Positions 25,301 through 39,100 of a DNA stretch of 64,000 nt are shown here, piece after piece. Made by a program: the position numbers and the translations under genes. Where the stretch lies: contig CM063283.1 of assembly GCA_032173965.1 (NCBI GenBank), positions 83,144,743 through 83,208,742 of the forward strand, given 5' to 3'. The stretch is from Sitta carolinensis (lineage: Eukaryota; Chordata; Aves; Passeriformes; Sittidae). Under the pieces are notes generated by a model. It was not told where the DNA came from, ran no database searches, and saw nothing but the letters and a program-made list of their open reading frames with translations. How positions within the stretch are numbered: the first letter of the stretch is position 1; the number at the start of each line of letters is the position of its first letter.

Positions 25301-27744
25301 GAGGGGTAATTATCATTGCATTTATTTGATCTATAGTACTGCCAGCACACCCTGTGGATGCCATGCTTGAAGTCTCCTCTAAGCATTTCTCTCCTCTGAT
25401 ATCAAGTGCTTGTAGCAAAAAACTTCACCTCTTTTACACATATCATTACAATTATTGGTTTATGGTAACATAGACAATGCATCTGCTACATTCCTTTTTT
25501 AATTAAAGAATCTTGGCATGATGAGTCTTACAACTTGCAACTTGACAACAGCATTGATTATTCTTTTTTGATAAACTGGGCTATGGTCTTTCTGGTTGCT
25601 TCACACAAAGGGACAGCAGGGTTGGTTTTTTTTCTTGTTTAATTTTTTGCGGGGCTGTGGGTTTATTTTTCCCCACTGGTTCTCAGTTATTGAATTCTGC
25701 TCAGCCCTAACAAAACTGCTTTCTGATAATTTTGCTGGGGTCTTGAAACTTGAAGTTCAACCACCAGAGGTTTGGATCTGGGGAATGAGGTAGAGCCTTA
25801 TTCAGCTAATGCCACAGCTGGGCTGCAGTTCTCAGCAGCTTCACAGAAGTGGCCTACGGAGCACTCTTTTCCAGCAGGATTGGAAGTGCTTTACCCCGAC
25901 TGATATAATGACCCCTGAGAAATATTTAGTCAAGTATAAAGGAAAGGAGCTTGCTTATGCTGGGGTGCTCCCAGGTTGGCCCAAAACCAGAGGCTCGCTC
26001 TCAGGCTTTGCATCTGATTGTGTAATATTTTCTTTTCTGTTGGTCATGGGATAATTTGTTAAAAATCTCATTTTTTACCTGTTATGAGACCAGGAGGACT
26101 TGAAGCATACATTTTCATCCCAGTCCAGTGTCAGTAAGCCAATACAGTTGCATGACTTTTTTGATTTGTGGATTTGGGATTATCGTGGATTTGTTAATTA
26201 CTGTGCAGGGAAGCAGCTATCCCATAGGGTGAGAGCCACAGCTGGGATGTATTTTGTGCTCTGCAAGGAGGAGCAGCAGGGTGAGTGTATTGAAGTGCAG
26301 TTCCAGCTGCACCATGTGGGAGCTCCTTTAGTGGGGGTGCTGGGAAGTTTACTGGTGCGTTTGAAACTAAATCAAAGCAGAAATATAAGTGTGACATTTG
26401 GTACCAGACTCTCTTTCTTGAACACCATCAAAGGGAATTTATGGTTGATTCTTCCTCTGAAAGTGGTTCTCTTGACAACATTTGTAATTGCTTGTCCTAG
26501 AAATGCATTTTTGTTATGACTGTTTTATAAGTTTATAAGTTTGCAATTTGGTTTTTGATCAGAACAGCTGGATTGGTTAAACTTTCTTTGTGAAAACCAT
26601 ATTTAATTCACAGCACAAGCATAACAAATATTTGAGATTTTTCCATTTTCTTGGAAACAGAATAGGTACAAGGTGAAAAATGCCAAAAGATACACTATGT
26701 ATAAAATGGAAAGATGATGCAACTGTTCAGGATCTAGCTGACAAGCTACTACTGCTCTTAAACTACAACCTCTCATAAGTCAGATTTATCTATTTAATCA
26801 TAATCTATAGGCATAAGCATAATTGAGGCAGTATTTCTTCACCTGTAGAGACATCATCCAATAATTGTATGATTATTAAGGAGCCATTTTAGTGTTTGCA
26901 TGCCTGTCTCTAGTGCTTAATCTTTACAAACTGTGTCTGTTAATTTTGGTTTCTAGTTTTAGTTCCTGGTACAATTCATGCTATAAAAGCTGCCATAAAT
27001 TCCACAAAACTGTGGAGATCTCATGATAAATAAGTAATTTAGAAATTTGCATTAATCAGTCTAATCAGAGTTCTGGAGGCAGAAATATTTGTCAAAGCAG
27101 TATCACTTATGACCAGTAATGTTCATCATCAGTAATGTTCACTCAAAGCACTTTTGAATGTTTGCCATTTGTATTTAGGAATGTATACAGAAAGATTTGT
27201 AGTTAAGGGGCTGTTTAGCGCAAAAATAGTTTTTATCTGTTTGGTAGCTCCAGCAATATGTTTTCTTTTACCTTTCCAAGGACAAAATGTATCTTTGTAA
27301 ATTGCTGTTAGTTATCTTCTAATTTTCTTATTAGGTGATTAATCTTTTTTGCTCTGTCTCACCAGTAGCAGATAGAATTTTACCTGGCAGTTGTGAATGG
27401 CAAGGGGCTAATTACAGAGCTTTAAATACAAATATCACTGCAATTCAATAAAAACCCAAATGAAGCATTGGAATATACATGGACAGACAGCTGAGTACCT
27501 CAAAGCTAAAGTTTCTGAAAAATGGAGAGGTAGGGACAGGCAGAGACACTTCAGTAGTGCTTCTGTAATAAATGAGGCAGCTGAACACACTCTAATAGGC
27601 ACAAGAAAATTTTTTTGAGAGCCTTAAATATCCTCAAACATGGCTCAAGCGTCAGTCAAGGACCTGACTTTTTCAACAATAGGCTCAGTCTCTTACAATC
27701 TGTTGAAAGAAAGATCCCCTTAGGTTTCTTTTTTGTGGGTTTTA

Positions 27745-27746
<2 letters not shown>

Positions 27747-27789
<43 letters not shown>
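27747..27789. repeat. Poly-T run of 43 bases
   Basis: An uninterrupted run of T directly visible in the sequence. Confidence 0.97.
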
Positions 27790-27790
<1 letters not shown>

Positions 27791-28866
27791 TCCTTTATGC
27801 TGATATTTTATATTTTTTTTATAACTGCTAATACATTTTTTTTTTCCCCAAAATTGGCAGTCTTGTGCTTGTATGCTCTTACTTCATTTATTTTAAAATT
27901 TCATAGTGTGATGACTGGGGCTAATTTAATATAGAAACCTGTGTCTCACACAGCAGATATTTCTCATTGAAATCCTTTTTCCTGGAGTGTAACACTAAGA
28001 AGCTCAGAAGCACAGTAGAAAAAGTGCTCAGCTATAGCCAGTAGTCTAGCTATCTTTTATCTGAGCTGGACAAACTCACTGCTCTTCATGCAGCAGCCTG
28101 AGGGAGGCTGTGGCAGAGCAGGGAACCTGGAGGAGTTTCAGTAAGCATGTGGGCAAATCGGGGTCTGTTTGTAGATCCCCACCTCCTCCCGCAGCAGGTA
28201 TTGCACCCAGCTGCTCCTCAGACTGTTGGTGTCTGACTGGGAATGCCTCACCGCTCCCTGAGGAATTTTACATAATGGTCTGGCTGGTCAGCTGAGGGGT
28301 GAGTGTCAGTCAGCCAAGTGCTCTGGTTGTTCTCATGTGTGATGTGGTCTGACCCTCACCTGGCATGCCTTTGGTATAGTTTCAGGTAGTGACTTGCAGA
28401 GATGGAGTGAAGAATAAATTTTTCATGAGTGACTTGATAAAATAGGACCTATATTAGCTTTGAAAACAGACCTTGTAAATTGATAAGGAGATATCTGTGT
28501 CTGCCTACACCCTTTGAGAGAGGAGATCAGATTCCTGATCCTTAGACACTGGCACTTCAGAAACATTTGTCATTGGTGTCGAGATGAAATAAAGAATTCA
28601 GAAATAGGAGGCATCACAAAGATTCCCTAAAGGACACTCTCATGGTTGAGCTGAGCTTGGCCTCAAGATACACAAACTTCATATCTGTGTCTCCCAGGAG
28701 TCATAAACCCACTGGCTACTGGAAGCCCATTCCTTTCTCATATTGGGTTCTCATGCTCAGGAAGAGCCTGGCCCAAACATTGAGCTGCTTTGGGTACCCC
28801 AGCTAAAAGTAGTTCTGGTCTGTCTTTTGCCTTGGCTATCTTTGAAGCCAGGACTGGTTTCAGTGG

Positions 28867-28913
28867 GACTGGACTAGGCAATCTGCAAAGGTCCTTCCAA
28901 CCTGGACTGTTCT
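28867..28913 (+). mobile_element. Possible CR1 3'-end remnant
   Basis: The stretch GGACTGGACTAGGCAATCTG followed by AAAGGTCCTTCCAACCTGGA resembles the CR1 3' end in sense orientation, but it is short and lacks the terminal ATTCTATGA repeat. Confidence 0.4.
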
Positions 28914-31907
28914 TAATGTGTCCTCCTACACAGTGGGGCTTCAGGCAGCTTCTGATCTTCCAGAGAAGAAAGAAACTTCAAGCTTCATTTTACCCACAGG
29001 AAATTAGTGCCATGACCACTGGCTGACAATTGCCCTTTTCTCTGAACCAAGAGATACACAGAAACTGATATGGTCAACCAGTTTGCAGAAACTGGTATAG
29101 TTCCAACAGCTTGTAGTGATACATATTAGCAGTACACTATGCATCATCAAGTCAAATGCTGATCTGGTGGGATATTCAAATGCAAATCTAGTTTTGGACC
29201 AGATATTTTAACCCAGCTTCCCTGTATTTCCAAGAAATCCTTGGTCTTCTTGATACTTTAGAGTCCTGCTTTTGGTTTCTTTTTAACCAGAATGTTTGCA
29301 GTTGTCTAAGAAAGACCTTATTCTAATAAAATATCACTTACAATGACGTGTCAGAAGCTTCTTGCAGCAGGAAGTTGTGGATAGTTGGTATTGTCATGGA
29401 TTCAGCAGGTGTCTGGATGTGTTCTTGCCCTGGAAGTCCAATGGGCTGTGGAGAACAAAGCTGCCCGCTCAGGAGCTGCAGGTCTCTGTACACTGGGGAA
29501 GGCAGGATATGGGATTTAGGGCAGAGGGGATGTAGCTCTGAGGATGGTCAGTCTCTAAGTATGGCCTTGGATGTCTATAAGCAGATTTGCTGAGTAGTGC
29601 CTTAACTTTAATCTTGCTGCATTTTGGCAGCAGTGCTGTGGTTTTTCCTCCACAGACCACATCCTCACATGATTGCATATCTTAATGACTTAGTCTTACA
29701 ATCTAATGTACATGTTTTGGAGTAGAAATATTAGATGCAAAATTTTCAATGGAGGAAGTGAATGAGAGTTTTTTGTGTCATTGTGTATTTTATTTTTTCA
29801 GCTGCAGGCTTTTAAGTTTGTATGCAAGTTTGGGCAGCAGCTAGTGCATCATGCTTGTGCCTGCCTCCAAGCAATTTTCCTAGCTGAGTAAAAATAAAAA
29901 ACAGGAAATGAATGGAGTTTAAAACAAGTAAATGTGAATTTAGACTCGGAGAAACATCTTTGAAAAAAGAGATATAGCAATCACATATACACAACCACTT
30001 ACAGTTAGAACTTATTTGTTTTAAGAATCTAAGGGCTGTTGCTATATGTCTGTAACTTTGGTGACCTTTGATATGTTAGCATTTCATGTCAGGCTGTTAG
30101 GGAGCATTCCTTTCCTCCTGAGCATTGTATGATGCTGTAACGTTTTTCTTCTGAAGAAGGAAGATGAGTAATTTCAGTGGACTGTGGGTTTAAATATCAA
30201 TGAATAATCTAATGTGGGTTTTTTAAAGTACTATGTGGTAAAGAATTTTCTTTTTATCCTTGATGTTTTTTGTGTATTGTCCTTGTTAGCTCCAAAACCC
30301 ATTAAGCAGCGAACTTTTTCACACCATCCATGGCAGTTTTACCTGGATCTGCCAGAGGGGACAGGATGATCCTCTAGGGCAGTCATTCAGGAGATCTTAA
30401 CCAGTGGTGTCTATAGCAGAAAGTTTCTCATTGTAGTTTTTTCTCTTTGGGATGTGCATGCTAATCTTTCACACATTTTCCTTCCCTTCATCTTCTATGA
30501 CTACTCGTGGATGCCAGTTCCAGTCTTACTGGGCACCCTGGGAGGTGGATCAGAAGTGTGTGTCTGAACCCAATCTCCACAGCGCCCCTCCGTGCTGTGC
30601 TCTCGTTTGTGTGGGGGAACAGCCTCAGTGCACAAACTTTGCTTGCAGCTGAGATTTAACCAAGAGATGTGCTCTCACCACTGCTGGGTCCATGGGACCA
30701 CACAAGGGACAGTCTACACTAAAATGTCTGAGATGTAAATAGTGTGCAGTTTAGCTCTTCAGCATCAGTCCTTCACCCTATAGATTCATTCCTATCATGC
30801 TACACCAATTACTAACATTGATAGCTCAGAGAGTACTTTTGTCTTCTTTTATTACTGTTTGGAACGATAAAGCCTGTGCAGGGTGATATATGAGATATTG
30901 TAATGTACTTCTGTTCCTGACTCCTCCTGGTGTTTTCCAGCCCAGAACAAATGGTGTACTTCTCTTTTTACCAGGTCAGTTGTTTAATATTTCTCTATGG
31001 CCATGTTGAAAGCAGTTCTTTGCTTCCCTTTTACACTCTCTGTGTGCGATACACCCAAATGCAGTTGATGTCTCAACTCCTAATCAAAACCCAATAGTTT
31101 CTGACACCCTGAAACCAGGCAAACTTTGCTTTGTAGTGGCACTGGTTGCTTTAGCTGGAGGCCAGAGCGTCTCTCAATAATTTACATGGTAACTGCTCAT
31201 CAAGAAACCAGAATGACTTAACATACAGTCACACCTAACTTGGTCTGGTGTTGAACAAGGAGCTGGTGTATCAGAAGACACTCCTCATATGCTCCTTTTT
31301 CTGTTTTCAAGGAAATTCTCAGAAGGTAGGTACTAATTTGTACATCACTTGGTCGCTTCTCTCCAGCCAGCATTTTTGGTGTTGTGTACCTACATGCCAG
31401 CACCCATATATGCCCAATATATGAAGGTTATAACTTCAATGTGTATATCTTTATAAAGGCTGTGTGGTCATTAGTGCCATGAGAATACACTCTTCTGCTA
31501 ACATTTTCTGTGCATCAGATTTTGTACTTGGTCCTTTTCTTGTCTTGGACATAGAGGCTGTTCAAGTGCTAGAAGCTGTGTATTTGTATTTGGTAATGTA
31601 AGTGGTAAGGAAATCATCCTGAGTAACAAGTCTGATAAGATCCTGATGAAACCCCTGCATGTACTGAAGATGATATGACTGAGCATGTCAGCAGTCACTC
31701 TTTCTCCATTCCCTCTCAATGTTCCGCATAACACTTTGCATTTCTTTCTTACCTTACTGTTTATAGCTTAAGTGAGCTTAAGAGTCAACTCTGTCATGAC
31801 ACACATGCTTCGGCTTCAGTAACTTAAATAGTCCTAATTAAATAGTATTAAACCAATTCATGTGCATGCATGTAGAAAACACAATGAAGCTTAGTGGTTT
31901 TAGTGTA

Positions 31908-32610
31908 AAACCACCGTCCCTTGTCCTATCTCTATCTTGTGTAAAAAGTCCCTCTCAATCTGTTTTATAAGCTCCCTCTAAGTAGTAGAAAGTATGATAA
32001 AGTCTCTCCAAAGCCCTCTCTTCTCCAGGCTGAACAACCCCAACTATTTCACACTCTCTTTAGAGGAGGGCTGCTCCGGCCCTCTGATCATTTTTCTGTC
32101 TCTCCTCTCTACTCGCTCCAACAGGTCCATGTCCATCTTGTACAGAGGACCCCAGAGCTGGATGCAGCCCTGCAGGTGGGGTCTCCCCAGAGCAGAGGAG
32201 AGGGGCAGAATCCCCTCCCTTGCCCTGCTGGCCATGCTGCTTTTGATTCAGCCCAAAACATAATTTGCTTTCCGGGCTGTGAGTGCACATTGTGGGTCAT
32301 GTCCAGCTTTTTGTCCACCAGAACCTCCAAGTCCTTCTCCACATGACTCTTGTCATGAGGCTCTCAATGACTACTTCTCCCAGTCTGTTCTCATTTCTGG
32401 GACTGCTCTGATCTAGGTGCTGTACCTTACACTTAAGATTTGTTGAACTTCATGAGGTTCTTATGGCCCACCTCTCAGGCTGTGCCCAAGTACCTCTGGA
32501 TGACAGCCCTTCCATTTGTTGTGTCACCTGTGCTGCTCAACTTTGTGTCACCTGCAGACTTGCTGAGGGAATACTTGATTTCATTGCCATTGAAAGGGAC
32601 ATTAAAGAGC
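31908..32610 (-). mobile_element. CR1 LINE 3' portion, antisense, without its terminal end
   Basis: Characteristic CR1 antisense phrases occur in order. Examples are CTTCTCCAGGCTGAACAACC near 32020, CGCTCCAACAGGTCCATGTC near 32115, CCAGAGCTGGATGCAG near 32152 and GAACTTCATGAGGTTC near 32445. The terminal repeat that should lie to the left is missing. The plus-strand open frames here are shadows of the repeat. Confidence 0.88.
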
Positions 32611-33075
32611 AAAAGGTGTTAAAGTTACATGAGAAAGTAGCTTGCCATGAGCTTTTTACCCATACTCTGAGTGCAAAAAGGAAGAAAAGCCTTTCATGTC
32701 ACTCTACTTTCATTTTCCAGAATCCCTCATTATGCTACACAGAGAATTAGAACCACAGCATGAGTCAGTGACATCCTTTGCAAGGCCATTGGGCAGTCCC
32801 TGCATGAGGTGCAGGAAAGCATCTGTGCACATGTGGGTGCTGGGTGGGACCCCACCTGGGCATGTCTGAGGGTCCCACCGAGCCCAGAGAGGTCCCCTTG
32901 GGACAAGGGTCCCATTTAGCAGCATCCCAAGAGAAACAGGGCCTGTGGCCTTTCAGTTTCGAAACAAGATTTGGGCTGACAAGAGGAGCTAATAACCAAG
33001 TCCCTCTCTGGCATGACCTATTGGAAGGCATTTCTGCTGATTTATCAGCTTGGGGCTGTGAGGGGAGGCTGCAGA

Positions 33076-33155
<80 letters not shown>

Positions 33156-36100
33156 TTCCTCCTCTACAGCAAGGGTGAATGAGCCAATCCATTGGGGCTG
33201 GAATCATGAGGGTCAAAGACCCAGAGACATCTCGCTGGGCACAGAGGCTCAAAGGGAAAGAACAGAGTAATTCCTCTCCTCCCTTGGAGTGTTCATTTTG
33301 AGTCTTTTACTTTTACTACTGGAAAATGTGATTAAAATACAATGAATGGTGAAACTTGGTATCTTCATCACAAAAGAATAAGCTCTCTGCATTTTGTGTG
33401 TCTCTCAGCTAATGAGTTCTCCCCTTTTCTAGAGAAATTCTGAAGATATATTTTTATTATCTTTTTAAAAAATTATTATTAAGAAAGGAAAAAGAAGATA
33501 GTCTGACTACAGTACCTCTCAGACATTCAGCCCATGTAAAGGGCTGGCAAAGCATGTAGTGCGATTGCAACTTCCTATTTTATTGCTGAGTGGCTCTATG
33601 AATAATAGTATTCAATGAAAATTGCTGGCAGAAGCATTGCTTTTAAAACATTAAATGTAAAAAAACCCCACCCTCAATAACTAGATGCTTTTTTTTCCCA
33701 CCTAAGGCTCATAAGGCTTTATAGGTCCAAAAGGAACAGATTACCATAAGGATTTTTGAAACAACTATCCTCTTCTGTGATAACCATTTCTGTTTTCCCT
33801 CATTGCTATCAAAGATCTGCAAAGCTAAGGTCAAAAAAACCCAAATTCCAGTTGATACTGAGACTGATTTACTTCCTGAGCTGGAAAATTAACCTCATAT
33901 GAATTTGAGATCATGGATCAAAAGCAAATCTCTACAGCTGGACTTACATAGCATTTGGGGCTCAAGGGGGAATCTTGACTCTATCTCACCCATTCTTATC
34001 ACACATTTGTGCATTTCAGCCAGTTTCCCAAGTGTTGCACTGAGAGGCATGCCTTGTCTAAACAGATGTCCCACTGACAGCTGCAGTCCAGAAGACATTA
34101 CTAGGCTACTGTCCTCAGTAGTTTGTTTCAGTACCTAATCAGTGTGATGACTTAAAAAAAAAAAAAAAAATATATCAGTCTGTATCTCCTATTTGAATTT
34201 ATTTGGCTTCAGATTCCAGCCTTCACTTTGTGTCATGGCTTTTCCACTAACTTCAAGAGTCTTTTAGAACCAGATATTTTGTCTCTTTGAAGGTGGCCCA
34301 GTAACTGAGTCATTGTTACATCCTCTTTTTTTTTCTTTTGAAAAATGGGAGCACATGGAATACCTTCCATCTCTCTTGTGGTATGGCATTTCTCAAGCCC
34401 TTAAATTATTTTCATGGAGGTTTTTTTTTTTTTTTTTTTTTCCTATACTGCCTCCCTCCTTCTAAATTCTATTCCAAAAGGGGACTCTGGAACTTTACAG
34501 AGAACTTGGTGGGTAACAAATTCTTACATGAAGGGAAAAAAAACCAATCTCACTTCCTACCCACTTACACCTTCAGGGATTGTATTAGGCCTTTTGCTCC
34601 ATGGTGCAGGAGATTGAAGCCTTGCCTTATTTGTTCAATGCCAGACCATTTTGCAGGTCCATAGCTCTTTGCTCCATAGCTTAATTTTATTTTTTTTCCA
34701 TGAATACGCTTCAATCCTTGTTCCTGGACTTATTATTTGCATGGGTCTGTTTGCAGAGATGTTTTCTCTGGAAAGGACCTGGAACACTGCCTTAAGAATA
34801 GCTTGTAGCCATAAAAATTCCAATTACATTTCTGCCCATTAAGCAAAGGTATCTCAATAATTTTGGGGCATGTAACTCTAAACTAAAGGAGTCTTTGTTC
34901 TCAAAGAGACACTTCTCACATTGTTCCAGCAATACTGGGGTTAAACAGTTGTTACTGTTTTTTCTTAAATTTTGAAAGGAACAGAGCTATGTTTTTTTTT
35001 TACAAATGTGTTTCATATGCTTATCAGTCATTCACACACTGTAATAATCTTTTCCCCTATTCATGTGTGTTGGTTTTGTTTAGCCACATATTATGCTCTG
35101 CTGTAGAAATTAACCCAGAGCTCCAACTTTTTGGCTTTAATGAAACAGATGAGAAACTAATTAATTTTGTTTGTAATCAGATTATTCTGTGTTTACCTGC
35201 AGACTGTTTTAAAGTTCATCCCTGTCCCCAAAAAAAAGGTTTATCATTTTGGGTGTAACACATTTCATGAACCCTTTAAAAGAATTTTGGACTGTACTAA
35301 ACAATACATTAGTTGAGCTACAGTTCTGAGCATCAAAGAGACTCGATTTACTTTCAAATAACTGATATTTTGTTTTAAAACATAGACTGCTTGGCTGTCA
35401 GAAGTAGTTAATTATTTAGACTTCTTTGTTGCCCTGTTAACTCAGAACTATTTCTGCTATGAGGAAATTTTTTTGTGAACTTTGATAAATCCAAAGAAGA
35501 CTATTTTATCTAATAATTATCCATACTCTAGCAATGGTTGTGTATGAAGAAAAAGAGACAAATATCTGTGGTTTGATGTGAAATTCATACATACCTTTGA
35601 ATAATACAAAATATCTTCAGATCACCTGAAGAGAGTTACATGATTAAATTAAAGACTTTGGGATGCACAAAATTATCTAGTCATTGTCTTCCACTTTCTT
35701 ATCACTGTTACAGTAAGATTTCTGGATTGTAACAGATAAAGAAAAATCTGTATTCTGTGAGCTTTAGAGAGATCAATTTATTTTTTGAAGATAATAGTCC
35801 TTATTCCCACCATTTCTAGCATTTATTTACACCACTTTGACTGTGAAAATAGGATTTAGAATAAGTGCAAATATATCTAGCTCTAGCTTCATGGTTGGGA
35901 GTTAAGCCATTAATGTGAGTGTCAGGCCCTACAGTTTTATCTCCTTTCCTCTTATTTGTACCTGTATCCATAGTGGGAATAGGGTGTCATCTCCAGAATA
36001 TAAGGATAGGGACCAAGAGTAGAGTGACACCAATTGTCACACGACAAAGTGATAGTTTCTTCCAGCCCTGCTGAACTCTACAACCTGCAAATTATATTTT

Positions 36101-39100
36101 TCAGCGGCTATATAATAGGTATTTTTAAAGGGGTAGTGTGATTATGGAGGCCTAGAGCTAGAGATGAACCAAACTCAGCCAAACTTTTCAAAAGCTCAGA
36201 TCTGTCTGTGCATGTAGGTCTGCCCTGACACAAGATGTTCACAGTGCTCATGCATGCTCAGGACATCTTGCTGGCAGCTGGCGTGCTGCCCTTTACCACA
36301 GCCAGAGCCACTGTGGCATGTTTTCACTTCCACCCGAACTGTTAGCGGCTAAAAAGCTTTGATAAGCATAAATAAAGGGAAAGGTGGGTGAATGTCTCCT
36401 TCCCCGTTCTGTTTAGCTGTCACTTTGTTTGTTGATGGTAAGTTTTTGGTTGTGTAAGGCTGTCATGTCACGTTGGACTTAGCATCTGAAAGCCAAAAAT
36501 ACTCTAGGGGCTGGAGGATCATGTGGCTGTTCTTCCAGCCAAGTTTCCCTCAGATCTTTAAGCAGCTGCTTCAGAAATACATTCTTGCTGGAGACCTTCT
36601 GGAGGCTTGGAATGACTCACAGAAGGGCTCGCTAATGACGCTCCTGTGCAGTGACCTTTCTGCCCAGGAACGCACTGTCTCCCGTGCGCGCCAGCAAACA
36701 CAATCACTCGCTGGGGGCGGCTTGCTTAAGATAATCTGAACAGAGAGGCCACCCTCATTCCCCATTCCAGGAAAACACACTCAGGTGTGCTCTCACACAT
36801 AAGCTGAGTATTTTGATGAGCAGAGGCTGTTCCCGTTCGTACAATAATGTATTTCCTCAAAGTATCCAAGTAATTTATAGCTTTCCTGAATGAAGTTTGA
36901 TGGAAAAATGTTATTTGGCAGACAAGATACACCTTAGCCCTGAGACAAGCTTGAATGTATAGTGAAGCAGGGAATAGAAAATTCCATCCTGTCTCCAGCA
37001 GCTGCTAGGCTGTGGCTTCACCCCTCCCTCTTAAATGCTTAAAGAAAACCCCAGTTGTTGAACATTTAAATTACTTGAACACTTTAGAGATTTTATTGCT
37101 CTTACTATTTACTGTGGTATGAAAGTTCTGCTTCTGTGCTAAATTTGATGCATCTTCTTCCCAGGGATACCTAAATAAAATAATTCACAATTCACCTTAA
37201 TAAAATAATCACATTCCCATCAACATGAGAAGAGTGTTGCCCATGGGTGAGGGAGAAGGAGAACACTGTGGTAGGCAGGGAGCAGTCATAGAAAGTGGAA
37301 ATATATCAGTCTGAACATAGCTACTCATAATGAGGATTGGGGCTTCTTTGGTGTCCTTCCCTTCTCACATTTCCTCTGCTCATGCTTCCAGCTTGCCAAC
37401 ATGAACAGGGCAGTTTCTCTGTGTAATTTTGACCTTCTGGCCCTTAGATTCCATCATTAAGGCTTTCCCTTCGAGTTTTGAATGGGACAATTTCTTTTTG
37501 TAACCAAACCTCATCCACAATCTAAACATTTCAAGCCTCTGTTTTATATAGTGGAGGCTCAATCCAAAGCTGAGTGAAGTCAGTGGAAGGACTCTCCCTA
37601 ACCTCAGTGTATTTTGGATAAAGTCCTAAGGCAAGGCTCACATTCCATACATTTTAGCTTGGATTTGGATTTTCATAAGCTTTAACACTCCAGAAAGCTG
37701 CCAGATTCACAAATCTACACCCCTCAGTATGTGTTTTCAGCTTCTTGGTTTTGTAAGAATGCTTTAAAGCTGAGAGAGGAGTTAATGAATTTTTCAGAAC
37801 TATAAAATGAACCAATGACCTCAACAGAACACCAATTTTCATTGAGGATGCTGTGTTTCCTTCTCTTGCATGAACATTTGCATCTAAGAAATATGAATGT
37901 ACATAAAAGCAGGTTCATTTGCAACGAGGGAGGTAAAAAGCTCTGTTCAGCAGGAGGGTGCAAACAGAGTGCCCAAATCCAGAAAAGAAAGATCAAAATG
38001 CATCTGTTTTCAATTTCACTCCTGTTTGCTAAGTGTAGGCTTGGTCTGTTTTTGATTTATACCAGAACAGGTTATTAGAATACCACTGAAATTTCTAATC
38101 CAAAGAGACTTATTATCTCAATTGGGTCTGACCTCTTCCTGGCTAAAATCAAAGCAAAATTTGATAGGAACAGAACCAAATCCCTTCGGTTGTCTGGAAA
38201 GAAGTACTACTGATGCCTGAAATCAGTACAGCTACATCCATTTACAGAGTCATTGTCTTGTTTCCAGAATGCTTTGTGTTTTACCACAACTGTCTCAGAA
38301 GAATATTATTTTTGTATTCATTGCAAAAATAAATGTAAACCAGGAAATAGTTTTGTCCTGTGGTGATAATTAATTTCTGAATATAGCCATGAAACTGTTT
38401 AGTACAGGAAGGAAACAATTTTTTAAATAGATAAAGCAATTTTATTTTTAAGTAAACAAAACCTGCAGCATTTTTTGAGCACAGAATATGGAAATGAATC
38501 TATGTAAAATACTTATCTCCCTTAATGTCCCCTCTTTGGTTTAATTATCTTGGATATATTATGGTCAGTGCCAACAAATAATGTTGTTTTTACCTGCAGT
38601 GAAGTCAAAACTTCAGCCATACTATCAGGGTATGGAAATTTTTCATTGAATTTTCAAAAGTATAACAGTATAATCAAAAGTAGTATGCGGTTTTGTTTAC
38701 GACTTGAAATAATTGCTGCACCAATAGGCATTTCACAAACCAAAGGCCTGATAATACCAGGGCAAAGAGGACAGCTGAAAACTTCAAGTCTATCCTACTG
38801 TTACCTCCATTTGTGCCTGAGTCCTCCAGGAAAAATTCTTATTCTGCTTTGCTGCATGTTTGCAATTAAGGAGAAACCAGCAGTATTGTGAATTCTACTC
38901 TTCTGCACCTGTTGGCAGCATCTTTTTTTCCATCATAGAGCTGCCAAGGCCTATGGAGGCTCTAATTCCTTTGTGCAGACTCCTTTTCATCACCTTTTCT
39001 ATGAGGTAAATTTAGGTTAAAAGCAGTCAGGAGAAATGTGACGTGAACCCTTATTGTGTACCAGTACTCTAGCTGCTGCAGCAATTTCAAGCACTTGCAG

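Larger units (their letters stand above)
19392..31907. other. Intergenic, no gene recognised
   Basis: Twelve kilobases of mostly AT-rich DNA with poly-T runs at 20281-20299, 23651-23678 and 27747-27789. The open frames, including one of 139 codons at 26100-26519, show no domain that I recognise. Confidence 0.5.

Noticed and set aside
26100..26519. Plus-strand open frame of 139 codons
   Set aside because: No family resemblance, no splice-site or promoter context, and no conserved motif visible.
31994..32750. Several overlapping open frames on both strands
   Set aside because: Most of them fall in the antisense CR1 3' portion, which does not encode protein.
33013..33270. Open frames with poly-Ser, poly-His, poly-Asp or poly-Met
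   Set aside because: They are translations of the ATC microsatellite.
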